A DNA stretch of 10,342 nt from Beijerinckiaceae bacterium (lineage in GTDB: Bacteria; Pseudomonadota; Alphaproteobacteria; Rhizobiales; Beijerinckiaceae), in assembly GCA_947455285.1 (NCBI GenBank), contig CANGOK010000098.1, forward strand, positions 1 to 10,342. The letters are read 5' to 3'. How positions within the stretch are numbered: the stretch's first letter is position 1; every line of letters begins with the position of its first letter. The notes below the pieces were generated by a model. That model saw nothing but the letters and a program-made list of their open reading frames with translations. It was not told the origin of the DNA and searched no databases. Below, in pieces: positions 1 to 5,830 of this stretch. The translations under genes were made by a program, and so were the position numbers.

Positions 1-373
1 CCACGCGGCCATAGTTCACGGCCTTGGATCCCCGCACATAGATGCGCTCGTCAAAGCCCGCTTTGGCGAGGCTGGCGATGCGCGCGCTGAGATCCTCGAT
101 CTGGATCGGCTGATCCATGACGAAGATTCCGCCGGCGTCGTCGATGGCGACGCTAAGGGGCTTCTGATCGATGTTGAGCGCGGCGGCCTTGGTCTCGGGC
201 AAGTCAATCGCCACGCCGGTCGCGAGCAAAGGCGCCGCCACCATGAAGATGATGAGCAGCACCAGCATCACGTCGATGAACGGTGTCATGTTGATTTCGG
301 CCATGGCGCCATAGCGCGGCACGCCCCTTCGGCGCCGCCCGCCTTTCTTGCCTGCTCCGACTGACATTCCCAT
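1..373 (-). CDS. tolR: TolR, Tol-Pal biopolymer transport protein (3' end cut by window edge)
   Basis: TolR is the single-pass inner-membrane partner of TolQ; together they use the proton gradient to energise TolA and the Tol-Pal system, which holds the outer membrane to the cell wall during division. About 124 residues are visible and the reading frame runs off the left edge. A basic N-terminus (GKKGGRRRRG, about residues 8-17) is followed by INMTPFIDVMLVLLIIFMV (27-45), the ExbD/TolR transmembrane signature, with the proton-carrying Asp at residue 34. The start of the periplasmic domain follows. ATG at 373 is chosen because AAGGGG lies 7 bases upstream, right at the tolQ stop; the ATG at 367 is the alternative but its spacing to that site is long. 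The gap to tolQ is 11 bases, so the two are co-transcribed. tolA, tolB and pal would be expected beyond the edge but cannot be seen. Confidence 0.96.
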   Translation of the reverse strand, partial: MGMSVGAGKKGGRRRRGVPRYGAMAEINMTPFIDVMLVLLIIFMVAAPLLATGVAIDLPETKAAALNIDQKPLSVAIDDAGGIFVMDQPIQIEDLSARIASLAKAGFDERIYVRGSKAVNYGRV

Positions 374-384
374 GGCGGCGCCCC

Positions 385-1116
385 TTAGCTGCGGTCGCGT
401 TCGCTGGCGACGTGCTGGTCGATCTGCCGCGAGAGAATGGAGGAGAATTCATCAGCGAAGGATTCCATCCGCGCCTGCGAGCGCGCCACCTTGCCTTGCA
501 GGATGTTGTAGAAGACCAGCGCAGGAATGGCCGCGAAAAGGCCGATGGCGGTGGCGAAGAGCGCTTCGGCGATGCCGGGCGCAACGACTGCAAGCGAAGT
601 GTTCTTGGAGGCCGCGATGGAGCGGAACGAACTCATGATGCCCCAGACCGTGCCGAAGAGGCCGACGAAGGGACCCGCCGAGGCGACCGACGCCAGAACC
701 AGCAGTTGCGACTCCAGCCGCTCGACCTCGCGCGCGATGGTCACATCCAGCACCTTCTCGATGCGCGCCTGCAGACCCATGAAGGCCGAAGCCGCTGCGC
801 TGAAGGAACGCTTCCATTCGCGCATGGCGGCGACGAACAGCGCGCCCATGCCGCTTGGCTGCTGCTGAGACAGGAGCTGATAGAGATCTTCCAGCGAATT
901 GCCCGACCAGAAGGTTTCCTCGAAAAGGTCCATCTGCCGCTGCACCCGGCGCAGCAGAAGCACCTTGTCGATGATGATCGCCCAGCACCAGACCGAGGCG
1001 CCGAGCAGGCCCAGCATGACGATCTTCACGACCAGATGCGCCTGCCAGAACATGCCCCACAGGGAGACCTCTCCGGCGGCGGCGACGGCTCCTGATGCGA
1101 TCTCGGCAGGATTCAT
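385..1116 (-). CDS. tolQ: TolQ, MotA/TolQ/ExbB proton channel protein of the Tol-Pal system
   Basis: This 243-residue protein forms the proton channel of the Tol-Pal motor in the inner membrane together with TolR. Three hydrophobic segments are visible: about 20-50 (WGMFWQAHLVVKIVMLGLLG onward), about 135-165 containing the family signature GPFVGLFGTVWGIMSSF, and about 174-205 (AVVAPGIAEALFATAIGLFA onward). A long cytoplasmic loop lies between segments one and two, as is typical of TolQ and ExbB. The length is close to the usual 230-240 residues. Adjacency to tolR, and ybgC elsewhere in the window, favour TolQ over ExbB. The start is supported by GAGGA 7 bases upstream of the ATG. It begins an operon with tolR and faces away from the secreted-protein gene at 1331. 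Confidence 0.96.
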   Translation of the reverse strand: MNPAEIASGAVAAAGEVSLWGMFWQAHLVVKIVMLGLLGASVWCWAIIIDKVLLLRRVQRQMDLFEETFWSGNSLEDLYQLLSQQQPSGMGALFVAAMREWKRSFSAAASAFMGLQARIEKVLDVTIAREVERLESQLLVLASVASAGPFVGLFGTVWGIMSSFRSIAASKNTSLAVVAPGIAEALFATAIGLFAAIPALVFYNILQGKVARSQARMESFADEFSSILSRQIDQHVASERDRS

Positions 1117-1213
1117 CTCATCGTCCTCAATGATGCGGGGGAAAGGCGAAGCCGTTCCTCAACGCAAATTCCGTCAATTGTTAGGCCCCGCCATGGCCGA
1201 AGCCCCGAGCGGG

Positions 1214-1241
1214 CCTATATGGGCGCTCAGGGCCAGTTAAG
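1214..1241 (-). promoter_or_regulatory. Candidate tolQ promoter
   Basis: On the minus strand CTTAAC (1241-1236) and TATAGG (1219-1214) are separated by 16 bases and lie about 100 bases upstream of the tolQ start. This is a modest match to -35/-10 elements and was found by eye. It is one of few AT-rich patches in the gap. No experimental or comparative support is available here. Confidence 0.3.
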
Positions 1242-1252
1242 ACCTTCTCAGG

Positions 1253-1268
1253 GTTAATGGCTGGTTAG
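1253..1268 (-). promoter_or_regulatory. CtrA-like binding box in the divergent tolQ / secreted-protein gap
   Basis: The minus strand reads CTAA-N7-TTAAC, one mismatch from the alphaproteobacterial CtrA consensus TTAA-N7-TTAA(C). A further GTTAA lies at 1236-1240, so TTA(A/G) motifs cluster within 33 bases of otherwise GC-rich DNA. The box lies 63-78 bases upstream of the gene at 1331 and about 140 bases upstream of tolQ. On the plus strand TTAATG (1254-1259) is followed after 17 bases by GATTTT (1277-1282), a possible promoter for the secreted-protein gene. The binding role is inferred only from the motif. Confidence 0.35.
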
Positions 1269-1330
1269 CGGACCCCGATTTTGCCTCGCAGATGCAGCAA
1301 AAGCGGGGCCAGCAGCACGGAGACATTCGA

Positions 1331-1627
1331 ATGAAGGGCTTGCCGACGATTGTGACGCTCACCTTGCTGGCGGCCAGCGCCACTCCTGCCTTCGCCCAGC
1401 GCGTCTCGACGCCATCCCTGACCTGCCGGGCGGCGGCCGGTCTTGTGGCCCGCACGGGCGCCGTGGTGCTGGGCACGGGGCCAGACATTTACGACCGCTA
1501 TGTGGCCAACGAGAGCTTCTGCCCGATCGGCTATTACGCCCGCCCCGCCTTCTTGCCGACGCGCGACAACGCCCAGTGCTTCGTGGGCTACTACTGCAGC
1601 GGCATCACGCCCTCACCCTCCCGCTGA
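1331..1627 (+). CDS. Small secreted four-cysteine protein of unknown function
   Basis: The product has 98 residues. MKGLPTIVTLTLLAASATPA followed by FAQ is a clear Sec signal peptide, with likely cleavage after AFA at residue 22. The mature part of about 76 residues has four cysteines (32, 64, 83, 89), enough for two disulfides in the periplasm, and aromatic motifs YDRYV, CPIGYYARP and CFVGYYC. I recognise no enzymatic motif and cannot assign a function; similar short secreted proteins are annotated as hypothetical in Hyphomicrobiales. ATG 1331 is preferred to the in-frame ATG at 1292 because GGAG lies 8 bases upstream (1319-1322) and the signal peptide then begins correctly with Met-Lys. The MFS gene starts 39 bases after the stop on the same strand, so the two may share a transcript. 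A CtrA-like box lies upstream. Confidence 0.8.
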   Translation: MKGLPTIVTLTLLAASATPAFAQRVSTPSLTCRAAAGLVARTGAVVLGTGPDIYDRYVANESFCPIGYYARPAFLPTRDNAQCFVGYYCSGITPSPSR

Positions 1628-1666
1628 AGCCTCGCCATCAGGACGCAGGGCGGGTAAGCTCGTCCC

Positions 1667-2878
1667 ATGGCGACGCTCGATCATAACCTCATGGATTCCC
1701 GCACCGCATGGCGGCGCCTCGCCGTCAGCCTTGCGGCCTGCAGCGTCGGCTGCGCCGGCTACTGGTCCTATGTGGTGGTTCTGCCAGCCGTGCAGGCGGA
1801 TTTCGGCGTGACGCGGGCGGAAGCCTCCATGCCCTACACCATGGTCATGCTGGGCTTCGCCTTCGGCGGCGTCATCGCGGGCAAGCTGAGCGACCGCTAT
1901 GGCGTTTTCGCGCCTCTGGTGGGCGGAGCGGCGCTCATGGCCCTCGCCTTTTGCCTGCTGGGGTTCTCCAACAGCATCGTCCCCTTCGCCCTGGCTGAGG
2001 GGCTTCTGGGGCTGGGCGCCTCGGCGAGCTTCTCGCCGCTCATGTCCGACATATCCCATTGGTTTGAGCGCAGGCGCGGGCTCGCCGTTTCCATCGTCTC
2101 CAGCGGCAATTTCGTAGCGGGCGCCATATGGCCGCCCATCATTCAGCAGGTGGTGGAGGCCGCAGGCTGGCGCGCGGCGCATTTTGGACTGGGCGCGGTG
2201 TGCCTTGGGCTCCTCATTCCGCTAGCCTTTCTGCTGCGCGCGCCGCCGCCTTCCGCAGCCTCTGCGAAAAACCCATCCAAACCCCTTCAAGGCGTCATCG
2301 CCCTGCAACCGGGCTTGCTGCTGATCCTGTTCTGCGTCGCGGGCTTCGCCTGCTGCGTGGCCATGTCCATGCCGCAGGTCCATCTCGTCGCCTATTGCAC
2401 GGATCTGGGCTACGGCCCCGCGCAGGGGGCGCAGATGCTCTCCATCATGCTGGCGCTGGGCGTAATGAGCCGCATCATCTCGGGTGTGATCGCCGACCGA
2501 CTGGGCGGCCTCGTGACGCTTCTGATCGGCTCAAGCGCGCAGGGGCTCGCCCTGCTGCTCTACATGTTCTTCGATGGCCTCGCCTCGCTCTACATCATCT
2601 CGGCCCTGTTCGGCTTCTTTCAGGGCGGCATCATTCCCATGTACGCCATCATGGTGCGGGAATATTTCCCGGCGGGCAAAGCAGGCGGCCATATCGGCCT
2701 CATCGTCATGGCGACCCTGCTGGGCATGGCGGCGGGCGGGGGAATATCCGGCATGATCTTCGACTGGACGGGCTCCTATCGCGCCGCCTTCTTCAATGGC
2801 CTCGTGTGGAACCTCGTCAATCTCGGCGTGATGGCGCTCGTCATCGCGCGCCGCCGCCCCGCCCATGCGCTCGCCTGA
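1667..2878 (+). CDS. Major facilitator superfamily transporter
   Basis: This 403-residue inner-membrane protein has the size and hydrophobicity of a 12-helix MFS carrier. The motif-A loop GKLSDRYGVFAPLVGG lies at about 72-87 between helices 2 and 3, with its half-repeat GVIADRLGG at about 273-281. HWFERRRGLA (131-140) is the usual helix 4-5 loop. A hydrophilic central loop rich in Pro, Ser and Lys (about 191-208) joins the two halves. MPQVHLVAYCTDLG (235-248) resembles monocarboxylate or organic-anion type MFS members, so an organic acid is a reasonable guess, but the substrate cannot be read from sequence. ATG 1667 is used; ATG 1691 (MDSRTAW) is a plausible alternative since neither has a strong ribosome site. 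The gene lies 39 bases after the secreted-protein gene and 58 bases before ruvA, in the place where ruvC is often found. Confidence 0.9.
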   Translation: MATLDHNLMDSRTAWRRLAVSLAACSVGCAGYWSYVVVLPAVQADFGVTRAEASMPYTMVMLGFAFGGVIAGKLSDRYGVFAPLVGGAALMALAFCLLGFSNSIVPFALAEGLLGLGASASFSPLMSDISHWFERRRGLAVSIVSSGNFVAGAIWPPIIQQVVEAAGWRAAHFGLGAVCLGLLIPLAFLLRAPPPSAASAKNPSKPLQGVIALQPGLLLILFCVAGFACCVAMSMPQVHLVAYCTDLGYGPAQGAQMLSIMLALGVMSRIISGVIADRLGGLVTLLIGSSAQGLALLLYMFFDGLASLYIISALFGFFQGGIIPMYAIMVREYFPAGKAGGHIGLIVMATLLGMAAGGGISGMIFDWTGSYRAAFFNGLVWNLVNLGVMALVIARRRPAHALA

Positions 2879-2936
2879 GGTCGCAAGACGCGCCCCGCTC
2901 CTGTAGCATGGTCGCTCAATCGAATCGGCGGGCGAC

Positions 2937-3554
2937 ATGATCGGCAAGCTCAAGGGCGTCATCGACTCCTATGGCGAGGATTTCGTGATCCTCGACGTGC
3001 ATGGGGTCGGCTATGTGGTGCAATGCTCCTCGCGCACCCTGCAAAAGCTTCCCCAGCCGGGCGAGGCCGCCGCGCTCGCCATTGAAACGCAGGTGCGCGA
3101 AGACGCGATCCGCCTCTTCGGCTTCTCCTCCGATGGGGAGCGCGACTGGTTCCGCCTGTTGCAGAGCGTGCAGGGCGTGGGCTCGAAGGTGGCGCTCGCG
3201 ATCCTCGGCGTGCTCGGCCCCGGAGAACTCGTCAGCGCCATCGCCACACAAGACAAGGCCATGGTCGCACGCTCGCCGGGCGTCGGCCCCAAACTCGCCG
3301 CCCGCATCGTGGCCGAACTCAAGGACAAGGCTCCGGCCTTCGGTTCGGTCGATCCGACAGTGGTGCGCCTTGCGGGCGAAGACGAAGCCAAGGGCGCCCC
3401 GCGCCCTGTGCAGGACGCCATCTCCGCCCTCGTAAACCTCGGCTACGGCCGCCCGCAAGCCGCCGCAGCCGTGGCCGCAAGCGTGAAGGCGCTTGGGGAG
3501 GACGCGGAGACGCAGGCCCTGATTCGGCGCGGGCTGAAGGAGCTGGCGCAGTAG
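2937..3554 (+). CDS. ruvA: RuvA, Holliday junction branch migration protein
   Basis: RuvA binds four-way DNA junctions as a tetramer and loads the RuvB motor for branch migration in recombination and repair. The 205-residue product has all three domains. The N-terminal OB fold (1 to about 62) starts MIGKLKG and carries Glu55-Asp56 in VREDAIRLFGF, the acidic pin residues at the same numbers as in E. coli. Two helix-hairpin-helix motifs follow, LQSVQGVGSKVALAILG (about 75-91) and SPGVGPKLAARIVAELK (about 113-129). After a flexible acidic linker comes the C-terminal RuvB-binding three-helix domain (about 158-205, with ALVNLGYGRPQA). GGCGGGCG just before the ATG is a weak ribosome site. No ruvC lies immediately upstream; an MFS gene does. 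A structured repeat separates ruvA from ruvB. Confidence 0.98.
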   Translation: MIGKLKGVIDSYGEDFVILDVHGVGYVVQCSSRTLQKLPQPGEAAALAIETQVREDAIRLFGFSSDGERDWFRLLQSVQGVGSKVALAILGVLGPGELVSAIATQDKAMVARSPGVGPKLAARIVAELKDKAPAFGSVDPTVVRLAGEDEAKGAPRPVQDAISALVNLGYGRPQAAAAVAASVKALGEDAETQALIRRGLKELAQ

Positions 3555-3560
3555 GCGCCC

Positions 3561-3710
3561 TTCTCCCCTCCCCCTTGTGGGGAGGGGCCGGGGGTGGGGG
3601 GCGTGAGGCCTTTCATCATGAACGTCCTGAACGCAGACGCTCCCGATCAGCATGCGCAGACCCCCACCCCGTCCGCTGGCGCGGCCGACCCTCCCCACAG
3701 GGGGGAGGGT
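3561..3710. repeat. Structured palindromic intergenic repeat, copy 1 (ruvA-ruvB gap)
   Basis: The element fills most of the ruvA-ruvB gap. A left hairpin has a perfect 9-bp stem CCCCTCCCC/GGGGAGGGG (3565-3573 with 3579-3587, loop CTTGT). A central stem pairs GGGGTGGGGG (3591-3600) with CCCCCACCCC (3661-3670) around a variable loop. A small hairpin CCGC-TGGC-GCGG lies at 3673-3684. A right hairpin has stem ACCCTCCCC/GGGGAGGGT (3688-3696 with 3702-3710). A second copy is at 5228-5373. The copies share 41 bases with one mismatch (3637-3677 against 5300-5340) and the 12-mer starting CGTGAGG. No poly-T tract follows, so it is not a classic terminator. I cannot tie it to a named repeat family. Confidence 0.9.
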
Positions 3711-3758
3711 AAATAGCGCGGCGCCACATGAGCTTCCCGAATCTGCTACAGTCCCCCC

Positions 3759-4805
3759 ATGACCACACCCAACCCCCGCCTGCTCTCGCCCGAAAAGCGC
3801 GAGGATGACGCCGAGGCTTCCATTCGGCCGCTGTCGCTGGACGATTTCACGGGCCAGGAAGCTGCGCGCAAAAACCTGCGCGTCTTCATCGAGGCCGCCA
3901 AGGCCCGCAAGGAGGCGCTCGACCATGTGCTCTTCGTCGGCCCGCCCGGCCTTGGCAAGACGACGCTGGCGCAGATCGTGGCGAAGGAGCTTGGCGTCAA
4001 CTTCCGCTCCACTTCAGGGCCGGTGATCGCCAAGGCGGGCGACCTCGCAGCGCAGCTCACCAATCTCGAAGAACGCGACGTTCTCTTCATCGACGAGATC
4101 CACCGGCTCAATCCGGCGGTGGAGGAGATCCTCTATCCGGCGATGGAGGACTTCCAGCTCGATCTCATCATCGGCGAAGGCCCTGCAGCGCGCTCGGTGA
4201 AGATTGATCTGGCGAAATTCACTCTCGTCGGCGCCACCACGCGCGCTGGGCTTCTCACAACGCCGCTGCGCGATCGTTTCGGCATTCCGATCCGCCTGAA
4301 TTTTTATACGGTGGAGGAGTTGCAGGGCATCGTGGCGCGTGGCGCCCGGGTGCTGAACATTCCCATGACAGACGACGGCGCAAACGAGATCGCGCGCCGT
4401 GCGCGTGGCACGCCGCGCATCGCCGGGCGCCTGCTGCGCCGCGTGCGCGACTTCGCCATCGTCGACAAGGACCCGCAGGTGACGCGCAAAGTCGCTGACC
4501 GCGCGCTGCGCCTGCTCGACGTCGACGACATCGGCCTCGACGTCATGGACCGGCGCTATCTCGACATGGTCGCGGTGAATTTTGGCGGCGGGCCTGTGGG
4601 CATCGAAACCATCGCGGCGGCGCTGTCAGAACCGCGCGACGCCATCGAGGACATCATCGAGCCCTATCTGTTGCAGCAGGGCTTCCTGCAGCGCACGCCG
4701 CGCGGGCGCGTGTTGACCCCCAACGCCTTCCGCCATCTTGGCCTCGCAGAACCGCAGCGCGCAGCGACCCAGTTCGGCCTCTTCGCCGACGGAGAAGAGC
4801 CATGA
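3759..4805 (+). CDS. ruvB: RuvB, Holliday junction branch migration ATPase
   Basis: RuvB is the AAA+ hexameric motor that pulls DNA through the RuvA-bound Holliday junction. The 348-residue product is of normal length. RPLSLDDFTGQE (23-34) is the typical N-terminal RuvB motif. Walker A is GPPGLGKTT (61-69), Walker B is LFIDEIHRL (109-117), and sensor 1 GATTRAG is at 158-164. TTPLRDRFG (167-175) holds the arginine-finger region. The C-terminal winged helix covers about 270-335 (GGGPVGIETIAAALSEP and later RTPRGRVLT). No Shine-Dalgarno sequence is visible before the ATG; a -10-like GCTACAGT lies about 10 bases upstream, so a leaderless message is possible but unproven. The stop overlaps the ybgC start as ATGA, indicating translational coupling. 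The structured repeat upstream may separate its expression from ruvA. Confidence 0.98.
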   Translation: MTTPNPRLLSPEKREDDAEASIRPLSLDDFTGQEAARKNLRVFIEAAKARKEALDHVLFVGPPGLGKTTLAQIVAKELGVNFRSTSGPVIAKAGDLAAQLTNLEERDVLFIDEIHRLNPAVEEILYPAMEDFQLDLIIGEGPAARSVKIDLAKFTLVGATTRAGLLTTPLRDRFGIPIRLNFYTVEELQGIVARGARVLNIPMTDDGANEIARRARGTPRIAGRLLRRVRDFAIVDKDPQVTRKVADRALRLLDVDDIGLDVMDRRYLDMVAVNFGGGPVGIETIAAALSEPRDAIEDIIEPYLLQQGFLQRTPRGRVLTPNAFRHLGLAEPQRAATQFGLFADGEEP

Positions 4806-5203
4806 GCGCGGCGCGTTTTGATGTGCGGGTCTATTACGAAGACACCGATTTTTCCGGCGTCGTCTATCACGCTTCCTATCTGCGCTTCATGGAGCGCGGG
4901 CGCACGGAATTGCTGCGCGCGCTCGGCCTTTCGCAGGGCGAGATCTTGGCGGGCAATGCAGGCGAAATCTTCGGCTTTGCGGTGCGCGCGATGAATGTCG
5001 AATTCCTGAAGCCCGCGCGCATGGATGATCTGCTCACCATCGAAACCAGCGCCAACGCCATAGGCGGCGCCAGCATGGACCTTGAGCAACGCGTCCTGCG
5101 CGGCGAAGAAATTTTGATCACGGCGAAGGTGCGCATCGCCTGCGTGGCGAATGGCAAGCCGGCGCGGATTCCAAAGGCGGTGCGGGGGGCTTTGGGGGGA
5201 TAA
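4802..5203 (+). CDS. ybgC: YbgC, Tol-Pal-associated acyl-CoA thioesterase
   Basis: The 133-residue product is a hot-dog-fold thioesterase of the 4-hydroxybenzoyl-CoA thioesterase/YbgC type, which hydrolyses acyl-CoA (acyl-ACP partners are reported in some species) near the inner membrane. The active-site signature YYEDTDFSGVVYHASYLRFM occupies residues 11-30, with catalytic Asp16 in EDTD and the following VVYHA..LRF.ERGRTE segment intact. VEFLKPARMDDLLTIET (about 65-81) is the usual central strand region. The start overlaps the ruvB stop by four bases (ATGA). In many proteobacteria ybgC directly precedes tolQ; here a structured repeat and a convergent gene follow it, and tolQ lies about 3.7 kb away on the other strand. 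Its identity rests on the motif, length and ruvB linkage. Confidence 0.93.
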   Translation: MSAARFDVRVYYEDTDFSGVVYHASYLRFMERGRTELLRALGLSQGEILAGNAGEIFGFAVRAMNVEFLKPARMDDLLTIETSANAIGGASMDLEQRVLRGEEILITAKVRIACVANGKPARIPKAVRGALGG

Positions 5204-5227
5204 GTTTATCGCGAAACGATTGCAGCT

Positions 5228-5373
5228 TCTCTCCCCCTTGTGGGGAGAGATTAGAGAGTGGGGGTCGTGAGGCCTTTGCAGGTTAGAGGCTTTGCAAACA
5301 CGCTCCCGTTCAGCATGCGCAGACCCCCACCCCGTCCGCTAAAGCGGCCGACCCTCCCCGCAAGGGGGAGGGT
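5228..5373. repeat. Structured palindromic repeat, copy 2 (ybgC-GNAT junction)
   Basis: This is the second copy of the element at 3561-3710, in the same orientation. The left hairpin is TCTCTCCCC/GGGGAGAGA (5228-5236 with 5242-5250, loop CTTGT). Compared with copy 1, two base pairs have changed from C-G to T-A on both sides, so pairing is kept. The central stem is GTGGGGGT (5258-5265) with ACCCCCAC (5323-5330). A small hairpin CCGC-TAAA-GCGG is at 5336-5347. The right hairpin is ACCCTCCCC/GGGGAGGGT (5351-5359 with 5365-5373). The right end overlaps the 3' end of the convergent GNAT gene. It lies between two convergent genes and could mark or protect both transcript ends. Confidence 0.9.
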
Positions 5374-5830
5374 TAACTCGCCACAACATCCGCAGGGTCG
5401 GCAAACCCGACAGCGGATTCCTGCCCTCGCCGGTCACGATGAAGCCCTCACGCTCATAAAAGCGCCGCGCCGCTCCATTGGCCTGATTGACGGTGAGCGT
5501 GATCCGTCCCGGCGACAAGGCCCGCGCCTCGTTCATTAGCAGATGACCGACGCCGCGACGCCCGACGCCGGGCGCAACAGCGATCTGGTCGAGTTCACCC
5601 GTCTGCGGCAGAAGGGTCACAAAGCCTGCGACCGCGCCATCATGCGCCACTGCGCAGCGTGTCTCGTAGTCCCGCGCATGCAAGTCCTCAAGGTGCGCGC
5701 AAAGCCATGGCCTGCGCGCCTCGAAGTTGATCTCCGGCATGGCCTGCGTCCACGCGGCCACCCACAGTTCGCTAAGCTCGGGCATGAGCTTGGCGCGCCA
5801 TGGCGCGATGTTGAACGGCGCGCCTGTCAT
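5339..5830 (-). CDS. GNAT-family N-acetyltransferase with repeat-derived C-terminal tail
   Basis: The 163-residue product is a single GNAT domain, which transfers an acetyl group from acetyl-CoA to an amine; the substrate is unknown. Motif A, LDQIAVAPGVGRRGVGHLLM (80-99), has the acetyl-CoA pyrophosphate loop in a Q/R-x-x-G-x-G form. Motif B, TLTVNQANGAARRFYEREGF (111-130), carries the usual Asn and the Tyr before EREGF. The domain ends naturally at LRMLWR (residue 151). The last 12 residues (VNPPPCGEGRPL) and the stop codon are encoded by the structured repeat, so they are probably a recent addition. The ATG overlaps the stop of the OmpA-like gene by four bases (ATGA), so it is coupled to the motor pair upstream. 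It converges with ybgC. Confidence 0.9.
   Translation of the reverse strand: MTGAPFNIAPWRAKLMPELSELWVAAWTQAMPEINFEARRPWLCAHLEDLHARDYETRCAVAHDGAVAGFVTLLPQTGELDQIAVAPGVGRRGVGHLLMNEARALSPGRITLTVNQANGAARRFYEREGFIVTGEGRNPLSGLPTLRMLWRVNPPPCGEGRPL

Noticed and set aside
3561..3710. Repeat read as an ordinary rho-independent terminator for ruvA
   Set aside because: The hairpins are strong but no T-run follows any of them on either strand, and the element recurs with a conserved long-range stem not needed for termination.
2916..3926. Long minus-strand open frame (336 codons) across ruvA and the repeat
   Set aside because: It is antisense to a certain ruvA and ruvB 5' end and its middle is a translation of the repeat palindrome; long antisense frames are expected in GC-rich DNA.
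3561..5373. The two repeats as ends of a composite mobile element carrying ruvB and ybgC
   Set aside because: There is no transposase, no target-site duplication seen, and the enclosed genes are core genes in their normal order.
5258..5539. Plus-strand open frame of 93 codons starting in repeat copy 2
   Set aside because: It begins inside the palindrome and continues antisense to the GNAT gene with Pro/Arg-rich low-complexity sequence.
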